12,355 nt of DNA from BRH-c25 sp964447145 (GTDB lineage: Bacteria > Bacillota > Clostridia > Lutisporales > Lutisporaceae), in contig CAYURW010000080.1 in assembly GCA_964447145.1 (NCBI GenBank), positions 1 through 12,355 on the forward strand, in the 5' to 3' direction. The translations under genes and the position numbers were made by a program. Of this stretch, positions 1 through 6,258 are shown piece after piece (position 1 is the first letter of the stretch; each line of letters opens with the position of its first letter). The notes beneath the pieces are model-generated. The model was not told where the DNA came from. It worked only from the letters and a program-made list of their open reading frames with translations, and searched no databases.

Positions 1-1
1 T

Positions 2-93
2 CGGTAACATTGAGCAATGCCCGTCATAACTGCAGTGTAACATGAGTATAACGGTAACATTGAGCAATGCCCGGCATAACTGCAGTGTAATAT
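2..93. repeat. Two tandem copies of a 50-bp repeat with internal dyads
   Basis: Bases 2-40 recur at 52-90 with a single mismatch (T24 versus G74), giving a period of exactly 50 bp. The first copy lies against the left edge, so more copies may exist outside the window. Each unit contains two short dyads: CATTGAGCAATG (8-19 and 58-69, arms CATTG/CAATG) and the palindrome ACTGCAGT (29-36 and 79-86). The array lies 90 bp upstream of the arsA-like gene on its coding strand, so it could be a pair of regulator-binding sites or a small intergenic repeat family. No function can be assigned from the sequence alone. Confidence 0.85.
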
Positions 94-171
94 ATAGCAT
101 TAATTTCGATCAATATGTTCAACATTCAGCATCGGCATAAATGGAGCAATTTTCAAAATTACTATATGAAT

Positions 172-176
172 GGAGG
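172..176 (+). promoter_or_regulatory. Ribosome binding site fixing the arsA-like start
   Basis: GGAGG ends 7 bases before ATG 184. In-frame ATG codons at 115 and 166 have no such sequence ahead of them. The protein beginning at 184 opens directly with the beta strand and P-loop expected of the family. Confidence 0.8.
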
Positions 177-183
177 ATTTTTC

Positions 184-1359
184 ATGAGAATAATACTGTA
201 TACCGGCAAAGGCGGTACCGGAAAGACAAGCATAGCCGCAGCGACAGCTCTGGAAAGCGCAAAAAAAGGAGCAAAGACTCTTGTTGTGAGTACTGATGCA
301 GCCCACAGCCTCGGGGACTCGCTAGACATAAAGCTTTCCAACGAGCCGGTGGAGGTGTGCAAAAACCTCTGGGCTCAGGAAATAGACGCAATACACGAAG
401 TTGAAGAAGGGTGGGGGAAAGTGCAAAAGTACCTGACAGACCTCCTTACATCAAAAGCGGTCAAGGATATAACTACTGAAGAACTCACTGTCTTTCCCGG
501 AATGGAAGATTTGCTGAGTCTCCTTAGGATACTGAAGTATTATAAGGAAGGAAGATTCGATACCATAATCATTGATTGTGCACCGACAGGGGAAACTCTG
601 GCATTGCTAAGCTTTCCTGAAATGATGAGATGGTGGATGGAGAAGCTTTTCCCCATCAAAAAGAAAGCTATAAAGGTTGCCGGACCCATTGCCGAATCTT
701 TGCTCAAAATTCCTATGCCATCCGGGCAGGTCCTTGATGAGGTCGATAATATGTTCTATCAGCTCGATGAGATGAAAAAACTGTTTTCAGACAGAAGCAT
801 AACAAGTATACGAATTGTTGTAAACCCTGAAAAAATGGTGATCAGGGAGGCCCAAAGAAGCTTTACGTATCTTAACATTTATGATTTTAATGTTGATGCC
901 ATAATTGTAAACAGGGTCATCCCGGAGAATGTGACAGACAGCTATTTTGCACTTTGGAAAGAGGTACAGAAAAAATACAAGAATGATATAATTGAAAGCT
1001 TTGCACCTATACCGATACACTATGCCCCTTTGTTTGAAAATGAGGTAGTTGGGATACCAATGCTTAACAGAATGGCAGCGGAGATATTCGGCGGAGGTGA
1101 CCCGACAGAAATTAAATACAACGGAAGGGCACAGGAGATTCGAAAGGACGGGGAAGATTACATCCTTGATATAAGGGTCCCTTTCTTAGATAAAGATGAC
1201 CTGTCCCTGAACCAGAAGGGGGACGAGCTAATAATCAAGGCCGGCAGTGTAAAGAGAAGCATTACTCTCCCAAGGACCCTTTTGAATTTGTCTGTAAAAA
1301 AGGCAAAATTTGAAGATGAATCATTGAAAATATGGTTTGGAAGTGATAAGGATGAATGA
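184..1359 (+). CDS. arsA: ArsA/Get3-family ATPase with C-terminal Hsp20-like domain
   Basis: A 391-residue, probably cytosolic ATPase of the ArsA/Get3 branch of the SIMIBI P-loop NTPases. A deviant Walker A motif, GKGGTGKT, lies at residues 8-15 with signature lysine K9 and catalytic-site K14. Switch I is DAAHSLGDS from D38 and switch II is DCAPTGET from D131. Residues about 320-388 resemble the alpha-crystallin/Hsp20-like domain found at the end of many bacterial single-domain ArsA homologues. The length fits a one-domain homodimer rather than the two-half ArsA of arsenite pumps (about 580 residues). Only two cysteines are present (C59, C132) and there is no CxxC, so neither a metalloid site nor the Get3 zinc site is evident. 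No arsB, arsR or arsC is nearby. The family is certain. Arsenite efflux is doubtful, and a role in protein targeting or chaperoning is only a guess. The next gene overlaps its end. Confidence 0.9.
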   Translation: MRIILYTGKGGTGKTSIAAATALESAKKGAKTLVVSTDAAHSLGDSLDIKLSNEPVEVCKNLWAQEIDAIHEVEEGWGKVQKYLTDLLTSKAVKDITTEELTVFPGMEDLLSLLRILKYYKEGRFDTIIIDCAPTGETLALLSFPEMMRWWMEKLFPIKKKAIKVAGPIAESLLKIPMPSGQVLDEVDNMFYQLDEMKKLFSDRSITSIRIVVNPEKMVIREAQRSFTYLNIYDFNVDAIIVNRVIPENVTDSYFALWKEVQKKYKNDIIESFAPIPIHYAPLFENEVVGIPMLNRMAAEIFGGGDPTEIKYNGRAQEIRKDGEDYILDIRVPFLDKDDLSLNQKGDELIIKAGSVKRSITLPRTLLNLSVKKAKFEDESLKIWFGSDKDE

Positions 1360-1561
1360 GGATTTGATAAGAAATATTGTTAAATGCAAGCTTTGGGCCG
1401 CAGAAAAGCTGATGGACCATTTACCTCAGGAAATGTCCGATAGCTTAAGGGATTTGGGGAGATTGATACTTGAGAGCATTAATGAAAACTGCCGGGAGTT
1501 GAAAGGAGAGCCCACGGATAAAGCAAGGCCAGAGGGTTTGAACAGCATAAAAATTGAATAG
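1352..1561 (+). CDS. Small conserved-looking hypothetical protein
   Basis: A 69-residue protein I do not recognise. ATG 1352 overlaps the last 8 bases of the ATPase gene, with AAGG just upstream, which suggests translational coupling. A TTG at 1337 in the same frame has no better ribosome binding site. The sequence looks mostly alpha-helical (about residues 1-50, charged and amphipathic, with cysteines at C11 and C42). It ends in a polar tail and shows no signal peptide or membrane segment. It is followed directly by an intrinsic terminator, so the pair forms a two-gene transcription unit. A partner or regulator of the ATPase is plausible from the coupling alone. Confidence 0.6.
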   Translation: MNEDLIRNIVKCKLWAAEKLMDHLPQEMSDSLRDLGRLILESINENCRELKGEPTDKARPEGLNSIKIE

Positions 1562-1585
1562 CGAGGTATATAGGACAGTGAGCAG

Positions 1586-1615
1586 GGGGACTGGGACAAT
1601 ATTCCGGCCCCTTTT
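1586..1615 (+). terminator. Rho-independent terminator after the arsA-like pair
   Basis: Stem GGGG (1586-1589), bulged A1590, then CTGGGA (1591-1596) pairs with TTCCGG (1602-1607, with two G-T pairs) and CCCC (1608-1611). The loop is CAATA and the stem is followed by TTTT (1612-1615). It lies 25 bp past the stop at 1561 and separates the ATPase pair from the redox cluster. Confidence 0.75.
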
Positions 1616-1893
1616 CCAATTCCTCTATCCCGCCTTTTTGTCCCGCAAACAAGCATCATAAAAAAGTTGAACCGGGAGATTATATAATTAGGCGCACAAT
1701 TATCTTTATATTCAATATGCTATAAAGAACATGCTATATAGAATAAAAAAGGACAAATATACTTAGTACCGGGACAAAATTCATAATTACAGTTTTATTC
1801 ACAAAATGTTAAATTAATAACGTTATAGGACAGATAGATGCTTTGTTTATATGTTCTCCATGCAGTGTGAATTTTATAGGAGGGGGATTAATT
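1616..1893 (+). promoter_or_regulatory. Leader region of the redox cluster
   Basis: An AT-rich non-coding stretch upstream of ndh2 that should hold the cluster promoter. It contains an imperfect 14-bp direct repeat, ATGCTATAAAGAAC (1717-1730) and ATGCTATATAGAAT (1731-1744). The second copy includes the 12-mer CTATATAGAATA (1734-1745), which recurs upstream of the lipoprotein gene at 6145-6156. GGGACAA-like words occur at 1593, 1770 and, inverted, at 1639. A strong ribosome binding site, AGGAGG (1878-1883), is 10 bases before ATG 1894 and sets the ndh2 start in place of the in-frame ATG at 1843. I cannot place a convincing -35/-10 pair. Confidence 0.5.
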
Positions 1894-3885
1894 ATGAAAA
1901 AGAAAATTGTCATTCTTGGCGCTGGATATTCCGGAGTCCTGACAGCAAAGAAATTGGATAAAGAATTCAAAAAGAATAATGACGTTTCCATAACCATAAT
2001 AGACAAAAATCCTTTTCATACGATGCTTACCGAGCTTCATGAAGTAGCGGCAGGCCGTGTAAATGAGGACAGCATAAAAATCAGCCTGAAGAAAATTTTT
2101 GCCGGAAGGAAAGTTAATGTAGTGCACGACACCATAAGTTCGGTTGACTTTGAAAAAAAGAAGGTTATGGGAGCAAATGAGAGCTATGAATATGATTATC
2201 TTGTGCTCGGTTCCGGCTCGAAGCCTACTGACTTTGGCATAAAGGGAGTAAAGGAACATGCTTTTATGCTTTGGTCCTTCGAAGATGCCGTAATATTAAG
2301 GGATAGGATCCAGGAAATGTTCAGGCGTGCATCGATTGAAACCGACCCGGAGGAGAAAAAAAGACTACTGACTTTTCATGTCATAGGGGCAGGCTTCACC
2401 GGAGTTGAAATGATTGGAGAGCTTGCGGAATATGTTCCGCTTCTTTGCGAAAAGTATGAAATAGACATGGAACTGGTTGCCCTGGTAAATGCAGATGGTT
2501 TGTCAAGGACTGTTCCTAATCTGGATGAGGGTATATCTAAAAAAGTTGAAAGACGTTTGGAAAAAATGGGAGTCAAACTACTGCTCAACAATTTTGTCCA
2601 GGAGGTGGGGCCTGACTTTGTAGCTACCAAAAGCGGAGATACCATAACAAAACACACAACAGGAACGGTCATCTGGGCAGCAGGAATTGAGGGATCCGAT
2701 ATCAGCAGCTCCGTGACAAAGCAGATCAAAGGCGGAGGCAGGGGCAGGGTGCAGGTAGATGAGTATTTGCGCTCTGTTGATGATGAGGATGTATATGTTG
2801 TGGGAGATAATATTTTCTATATATGCCAGGGGGAAGAAAGGCCCGTTCCCCAGGTCGTTGAAAACGCTGAGCAAAGTGCGGATGTTGCTGCTCATAATAT
2901 TGCTATTTCAATAACCGGTAAAGGCAGGATGGAACCATATACACACAAAAATCATGGTTTTATGGTCTGTATCGGAGGACGTTACGGAGTTGCTTCTGTC
3001 GGAATGGTCAATAAGAAGTTTAGCTTGCCTTCATTTCTTGCTATGTTTGCAAAACACTTTATTAATGTGGTGTATTTCATTCAAATTCTAGGATGGAACA
3101 AAACAGCAAGCTACCTGAAACATGAGTTCTTCACGATTAGAGACAGAAGAAGCTTTGTCGGAGGGCACTTTTCAAATATAACCCCGAGCTTTCTGCTTGT
3201 GCTGCTAAGGGTATGGCTTGGGCTTGTATGGCTTTTTGAAGGGGTCATCAAAGTGGTTGACGGATGGCTGTATGCTCCGAAATTAAGCGGATTTTTCGGA
3301 GGCGCAAATTCCTGGATCAACAGTATTATAAACCCTATGGTTTTTTCGGACAGTGTTACAGGGGCTACCGGAGCAGCTGCCCAGACAGCGGAAGCGGTTT
3401 CGGCGGCAACGGAGGCGGCTGTGGGAACAACTGCAGGGACGGTTCTTATGAATTTCAATTTTATCGGACTTTTCAGGGTAATTCTGATAAGCGGGAAAGC
3501 ATTGACTGAATCAACATTATCTGATTTTGCTTTCAAATTGAATGTACCTTTGGTCAACTGGTTTGTAGACAATGTCGTATTGTCAAGCGGTTCGATGCAG
3601 CTATTTATGCAAGGCTTTATAGTAGTGGCGGAAATTATGATCGGCCTTGCGCTGATTGGGGGATTATTTACATTCCCGGCTGCATTGCTCTCAATAATTC
3701 TTCAGTTTATGTTCATAAGTACAACCGGGTTGTATTTGAATACATTCTGGATGTTATTTGCAGGGATAGCCGTTCTAGTAGGTTCAGGAAGGATAATTGG
3801 GCTTGATTACTATGTAATGCCGGCACTGAAAAGGCAATGGAACAGATTACCTTTTGTGAGAAAGTGGTATATATATAATGACTAA
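1894..3885 (+). CDS. ndh2: Type II NADH dehydrogenase with C-terminal DoxX-like membrane domain (FLEET Ndh2)
   Basis: A 663-residue flavoenzyme that should pass electrons from cytosolic NADH to a membrane quinone without pumping protons. Residues 1 to about 420 are the pyridine nucleotide-disulfide oxidoreductase fold: FAD motif GAGYSG at 9-14, NAD motif GAGFTG at 165-170, and the second FAD contact VVGDN around 302-306. The protein is about 230 residues longer than ordinary NDH-2. Residues about 430-663 add a DoxX-like membrane module with likely helices at about 431-452, 573-595, 597-617 and 620-640, and a basic C-terminus. A large loop after the first helix carries an Ala/Thr-rich stretch (about 486-516) that begins with DSVTGAT (D486-T492), the consensus for covalent FMN attachment by ApbE. 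A C-terminal membrane domain is typical of the Ndh2 of flavin-based extracellular electron transfer loci. The next gene overlaps its end by 8 bases. Confidence 0.92.
   Translation: MKKKIVILGAGYSGVLTAKKLDKEFKKNNDVSITIIDKNPFHTMLTELHEVAAGRVNEDSIKISLKKIFAGRKVNVVHDTISSVDFEKKKVMGANESYEYDYLVLGSGSKPTDFGIKGVKEHAFMLWSFEDAVILRDRIQEMFRRASIETDPEEKKRLLTFHVIGAGFTGVEMIGELAEYVPLLCEKYEIDMELVALVNADGLSRTVPNLDEGISKKVERRLEKMGVKLLLNNFVQEVGPDFVATKSGDTITKHTTGTVIWAAGIEGSDISSSVTKQIKGGGRGRVQVDEYLRSVDDEDVYVVGDNIFYICQGEERPVPQVVENAEQSADVAAHNIAISITGKGRMEPYTHKNHGFMVCIGGRYGVASVGMVNKKFSLPSFLAMFAKHFINVVYFIQILGWNKTASYLKHEFFTIRDRRSFVGGHFSNITPSFLLVLLRVWLGLVWLFEGVIKVVDGWLYAPKLSGFFGGANSWINSIINPMVFSDSVTGATGAAAQTAEAVSAATEAAVGTTAGTVLMNFNFIGLFRVILISGKALTESTLSDFAFKLNVPLVNWFVDNVVLSSGSMQLFMQGFIVVAEIMIGLALIGGLFTFPAALLSIILQFMFISTTGLYLNTFWMLFAGIAVLVGSGRIIGLDYYVMPALKRQWNRLPFVRKWYIYND
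3349..3369 (+). other. Candidate FMN-attachment motif within Ndh2 (DSVTGAT, T492)
   Basis: The codons encode D486-S-V-T-G-A-T492. This matches the Dxx[ST]GA[TS] pattern that ApbE transferases modify in RnfG, NqrC and FMN_bind proteins. If the NADH-binding half is cytosolic, one helix (about 431-452) precedes the motif, which places it outside the membrane, the side where ApbE acts. The motif match is direct; modification is inferred. Confidence 0.5.
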
Positions 3886-4861
3886 TGCTAACGGAAGCGA
3901 AAAAAACAATTTGCAGCCTATAGTTTATGATAAGGCATTTGAACTTGTAAAATATGAGGTGGATAGGGTGCTATCCGCCTCTCCCTCCATTATCCGGGAG
4001 TATACAAGGCATTTGTCTCTGTCCGTAGGTAAATTTATACGGGCAAGGGCTTTGCTTGCCTGTGCGGAAGATGATGACGGCCTTATTCATCCCAACTCAA
4101 TAAATTTTGCGGCTTCAATTGAGATTTTGCACCTTGCTACTCTTGTTCATGATGATGTCATAGACAATGCAGATTTAAGAAGGGGCAAGATCTCCCTCCA
4201 GAAAAAATATGGCAAGAGAACCGCAGTCATATGTGGGGATTACCTTTTGTGTATGGCTCTTAGATTAGCCGGTTCCATTCCCAACAAGAAGGACTATCTT
4301 GAGCTGAGCATGCAGGACTATATGAGCAGAGTCTGCCTTGGGGAATTAAACCAGCACATAAATAACGACAATTATGATCTATCAGTGAGGCAGTATCTGA
4401 AGATCATATCCGGAAAGACCGCCGCACTTTTTGAGGCTTCCTTCCGTGCAGGAGCCGTGCTTTCTGAAAAAGAGGAAACAGTAATACAGAAATATTCGCG
4501 TCTTGGCAAATACATTGGGATGATTTTTCAAATGATGGATGATTGCATGGATTTTGAGTCAACAGAAAAAATAGCAAAAAAAACTGTGCAATCGGATTAT
4601 GAGCAAAATGTAATCACCCTGCCTTTGATTCATGCTATTAAGAATATTGCAGGGTTTAAGGAAAGGGCAAAAACCAAAAGGCTGGAAAGGCTCGAAATCA
4701 ATGATGCCGTCGAAAAAGCGGGAGGATTAACCTATACCCGCGGGATAGCCGAAAAATATTATAAAAAATCTATAAAGATGATTGATGAGATAGGGGCTCC
4801 GGAAAATAAAAGGAAGCACCTGATGGCTATATTGGATAAGGCTTATCACTTGTACAGTTAG
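3878..4861 (+). CDS. Polyprenyl diphosphate synthase (quinone side chain, DmkB-like)
   Basis: A 327-residue trans-isoprenyl diphosphate synthase. The first aspartate-rich motif is DDVID at 92-96, followed by the RRG of LRRGK. GKFIRAR at 51-57 occupies the diphosphate-binding position usually read as GKRxRP. The second aspartate-rich motif is DDCMD at 221-225, followed by a typical SD...VTLPLI-like segment ending near 251. Such enzymes elongate FPP or GGPP with IPP to the C30-C40 tail of menaquinones. The start overlaps the ndh2 stop by 8 bases, so the two are probably co-translated. With the UbiA gene downstream it matches the dedicated demethylmenaquinone pair (DmkA/DmkB) of Listeria-type FLEET loci. 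Chain length cannot be read with confidence. A housekeeping polyprenyl synthase is the alternative, but the position argues for a dedicated one. Confidence 0.88.
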   Translation: MTNANGSEKNNLQPIVYDKAFELVKYEVDRVLSASPSIIREYTRHLSLSVGKFIRARALLACAEDDDGLIHPNSINFAASIEILHLATLVHDDVIDNADLRRGKISLQKKYGKRTAVICGDYLLCMALRLAGSIPNKKDYLELSMQDYMSRVCLGELNQHINNDNYDLSVRQYLKIISGKTAALFEASFRAGAVLSEKEETVIQKYSRLGKYIGMIFQMMDDCMDFESTEKIAKKTVQSDYEQNVITLPLIHAIKNIAGFKERAKTKRLERLEINDAVEKAGGLTYTRGIAEKYYKKSIKMIDEIGAPENKRKHLMAILDKAYHLYS

Positions 4862-4863
4862 AT

Positions 4864-4899
4864 ATTTCAAGATATGTATTCAACATCTATGCTTGAAAT
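4864..4899. repeat. Inverted repeat after the polyprenyl synthase gene
   Basis: Arms ATTTCAAG (4864-4871) and CTTGAAAT (4892-4899) flank a 20-base loop three bases past the stop codon. There is no T-run, so it is at most a weak terminator or an RNA-stability stem. Confidence 0.45.
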
Positions 4900-4900
4900 T

Positions 4901-5142
4901 TGTATCTGTATCTGTATCTGCAATNNNNNNNNNNNNNNNNNNNNNNNNNNNNNNNNNNNNNNNNNNNNNNNNNNNNNNNNNNNNNNNNNNNNNNNNNNNN
5001 NNNNNNNNNNNNNNNNNNNNNNNNATCTGTATCTGCAATCTGTATCTGCAATATGTATCTGCAATATATATCTGTATCTGTATATGTGTCTGTATCTGTA
5101 TATGTGTCTGTATCTGCAATATATATCTGTATCTGTATCTGT
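4901..5142. repeat. Hexanucleotide (TGTATC)n microsatellite containing a 100-N gap
   Basis: Both sides of the gap consist of the same array: TGTATC units with variants TGTATG, TGTGTC and interspersed TGCAAT/ATATAT words. It covers 4901-4924 on the left and 5025-5142 on the right. The N run at 4925-5024 is exactly 100, the usual placeholder for a gap of unknown size, so the true array length is unknown. The six-base period leaves several frames open, but they encode only monotonous alternating residues (such as SVSV or CICI), so I do not regard it as coding. It forms most of the 326-bp space between the two quinone-biosynthesis genes. The rest of that space holds a short palindrome, TCGATATCGA (5157-5166), and the UbiA ribosome binding site, GGAGTGA (5174-5180). 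Confidence 0.9.
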
Positions 5143-5187
5143 TTTTTACCGGAGTGTCGATATCGATAAAGTCGGAGTGAAGTAGCA

Positions 5188-6093
5188 ATGATTGTGCGGT
5201 TCTTAAAATATGTAGAAATAAAGACAAAAATTACGAGCGCCTTTGCTTTTTTAATGACTATGGCCTATTTATTTTTAATGAAGCAGCCTGTAAAGCTCAA
5301 GGCAACCATTATATTCTTTATTTCCATGATAGCTTTTGATTTGACGACAACCGCAATAAATAATTACATAGATACCAGAACCAATATGCAGGAACTGCAA
5401 TTTAACAGAAAGACTGCCCTGGCAATAATATTTCTGCTGCTTGGGATAAGTGCGGCCGCAGGGATTTATCTTGTGTACCTTACGGATATGGTGGTTTTAC
5501 TTATCGGTGCACTATGCTTCTTGTGCGGAATACTCTATACATTCGGTCCGGTGCCTATATCAAGGCAGCCTCTTGGGGAAATACTTTCAGGTATATTTTA
5601 CGGCTTTTTCATACCCTTTTTATTGCTGTATATCAATATGCCGAAGGGGACGTACCTTTCCTTGTATTTTGACCCTGGGACTATTCAAATTGAATTGAGA
5701 ATAATTCCGTTCATCACTGTTTTTTTATTGTCTGTAGCCCCTGTCTTTGCTACAGCAAATATAATGCTGGCAAATAATATCTGTGATCTGGAGAAGGATA
5801 TCAGGGTAAAGCGTTATACTCTGCCCTATTATCTGGGTGGCAAATCTCTTCATCTGTTTGCGGGGCTTTACTATTCGATTTACGGGGCAGCGATAGCAAT
5901 GGTGACAATGAAAATACTGCCGCCGGTATCTCTGCTCTTGCTTCTGACGATTATGCCGGTGCAAAAGAATATAAGCAATTTTTTCAATGAGCAGGATAAA
6001 GACACGACTTTCATTGCTTCAATAAAAAATTACATCATTATAATGGGGGCAAATACCTTGCTGATTTTTATCAGCGGACTATTGAATTTGTAA
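5188..6093 (+). CDS. UbiA-family prenyltransferase, MenA/DmkA-like
   Basis: A 301-residue, very hydrophobic protein with about eight to nine predicted membrane helices, belonging to the UbiA superfamily. The expected role is joining a polyprenyl chain to 1,4-dihydroxy-2-naphthoate to make demethylmenaquinone. The second metal-diphosphate motif is intact: NNICDLEKD at 196-204, with D200 and D204. The first motif reads NNYIDTRTN at 58-66. Where the family pattern is NDxxDxxxD, N59 and N66 replace two aspartates and only D62 remains. The ribosome binding site GGAGTGA lies 7 bases before ATG 5188. Its position after a polyprenyl synthase and between ndh2 and the flavin lipoprotein supports a dedicated quinone for electron export. 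The altered motif leaves open a different aromatic acceptor or reduced activity. Confidence 0.85.
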   Translation: MIVRFLKYVEIKTKITSAFAFLMTMAYLFLMKQPVKLKATIIFFISMIAFDLTTTAINNYIDTRTNMQELQFNRKTALAIIFLLLGISAAAGIYLVYLTDMVVLLIGALCFLCGILYTFGPVPISRQPLGEILSGIFYGFFIPFLLLYINMPKGTYLSLYFDPGTIQIELRIIPFITVFLLSVAPVFATANIMLANNICDLEKDIRVKRYTLPYYLGGKSLHLFAGLYYSIYGAAIAMVTMKILPPVSLLLLLTIMPVQKNISNFFNEQDKDTTFIASIKNYIIIMGANTLLIFISGLLNL

Positions 6094-6106
6094 TTTTGAA
6101 GGGTCC

Positions 6107-6165
6107 TTACGGGAATAAAATTCTATAACTGAATAACAATATCACTATATAGAATATGCCCGTAA
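6107..6165. promoter_or_regulatory. Composite inverted repeat upstream of the flavin lipoprotein gene
   Basis: Outer arms TTACGGG (6107-6113) and CCCGTAA (6159-6165) enclose inner arms ATTCTATA (6120-6127) and TATAGAAT (6148-6155), with a 20-base loop. The inner right arm lies in the 12-mer CTATATAGAATA (6145-6156), also present upstream of ndh2 (1734-1745). No T-run follows, so it is not a standard terminator. It could be an operator for a dimeric regulator or an RNA structure. Confidence 0.5.
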
Positions 6166-6210
6166 ACAGTTTGTTAAAAATGTATGGAACAATACTGAGA
6201 AGTTTGTTTT

Positions 6211-6229
6211 GCCGGTCATAAAGTCCGGC
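6211..6229 (+). repeat. Small GC hairpin in the lipoprotein leader
   Basis: GCCGG (6211-6215) and CCGGC (6225-6229) flank a 9-base loop, 30 bp before the lipoprotein start. There is no T-run. It may stabilise the 5' end of the mRNA. The ribosome binding site GGGGGA follows at 6248-6253. Confidence 0.35.
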
Positions 6230-6258
6230 TAAATAATAAAAATCGTAGGGGGAAAGTT

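Noticed and set aside
2..93. Possible CRISPR array
   Set aside because: The two copies are directly adjacent with no unique spacers, and nearly the whole 50-bp unit is conserved. No cas genes are visible.
184..1359. Arsenic-resistance operon
   Set aside because: There are no arsB, arsC, arsD or arsR neighbours, a single ATPase domain, and no metalloid cysteines.
1667..1688. Sigma-A promoter TTGAAC...TATAAT
   Set aside because: TATAAT at 1683-1688 is a perfect -10 word, but only 10 bases separate it from TTGAAC, far from the needed 16-18, in very AT-rich sequence.
3111..3572. 153-residue minus strand frame inside ndh2
   Set aside because: It is a shadow frame favoured by the repetitive Ala/Thr-rich codons of the Ndh2 loop; the + strand product is a clear family member.
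4867..5227. Open frames through the hexanucleotide repeat and N run
   Set aside because: They exist only because the six-base repeat lacks stops and the N run is read as unknown residues. They encode monotonous alternating residues and have no ribosome binding site.
6211..6229. Riboswitch (for example FMN or cyclic-di-GMP) in the lipoprotein leader
   Set aside because: An FMN riboswitch would fit the biology, but the 165-bp gap lacks the conserved FMN (RFN) junction segments and the GEMM core. Only simple dyads are present.
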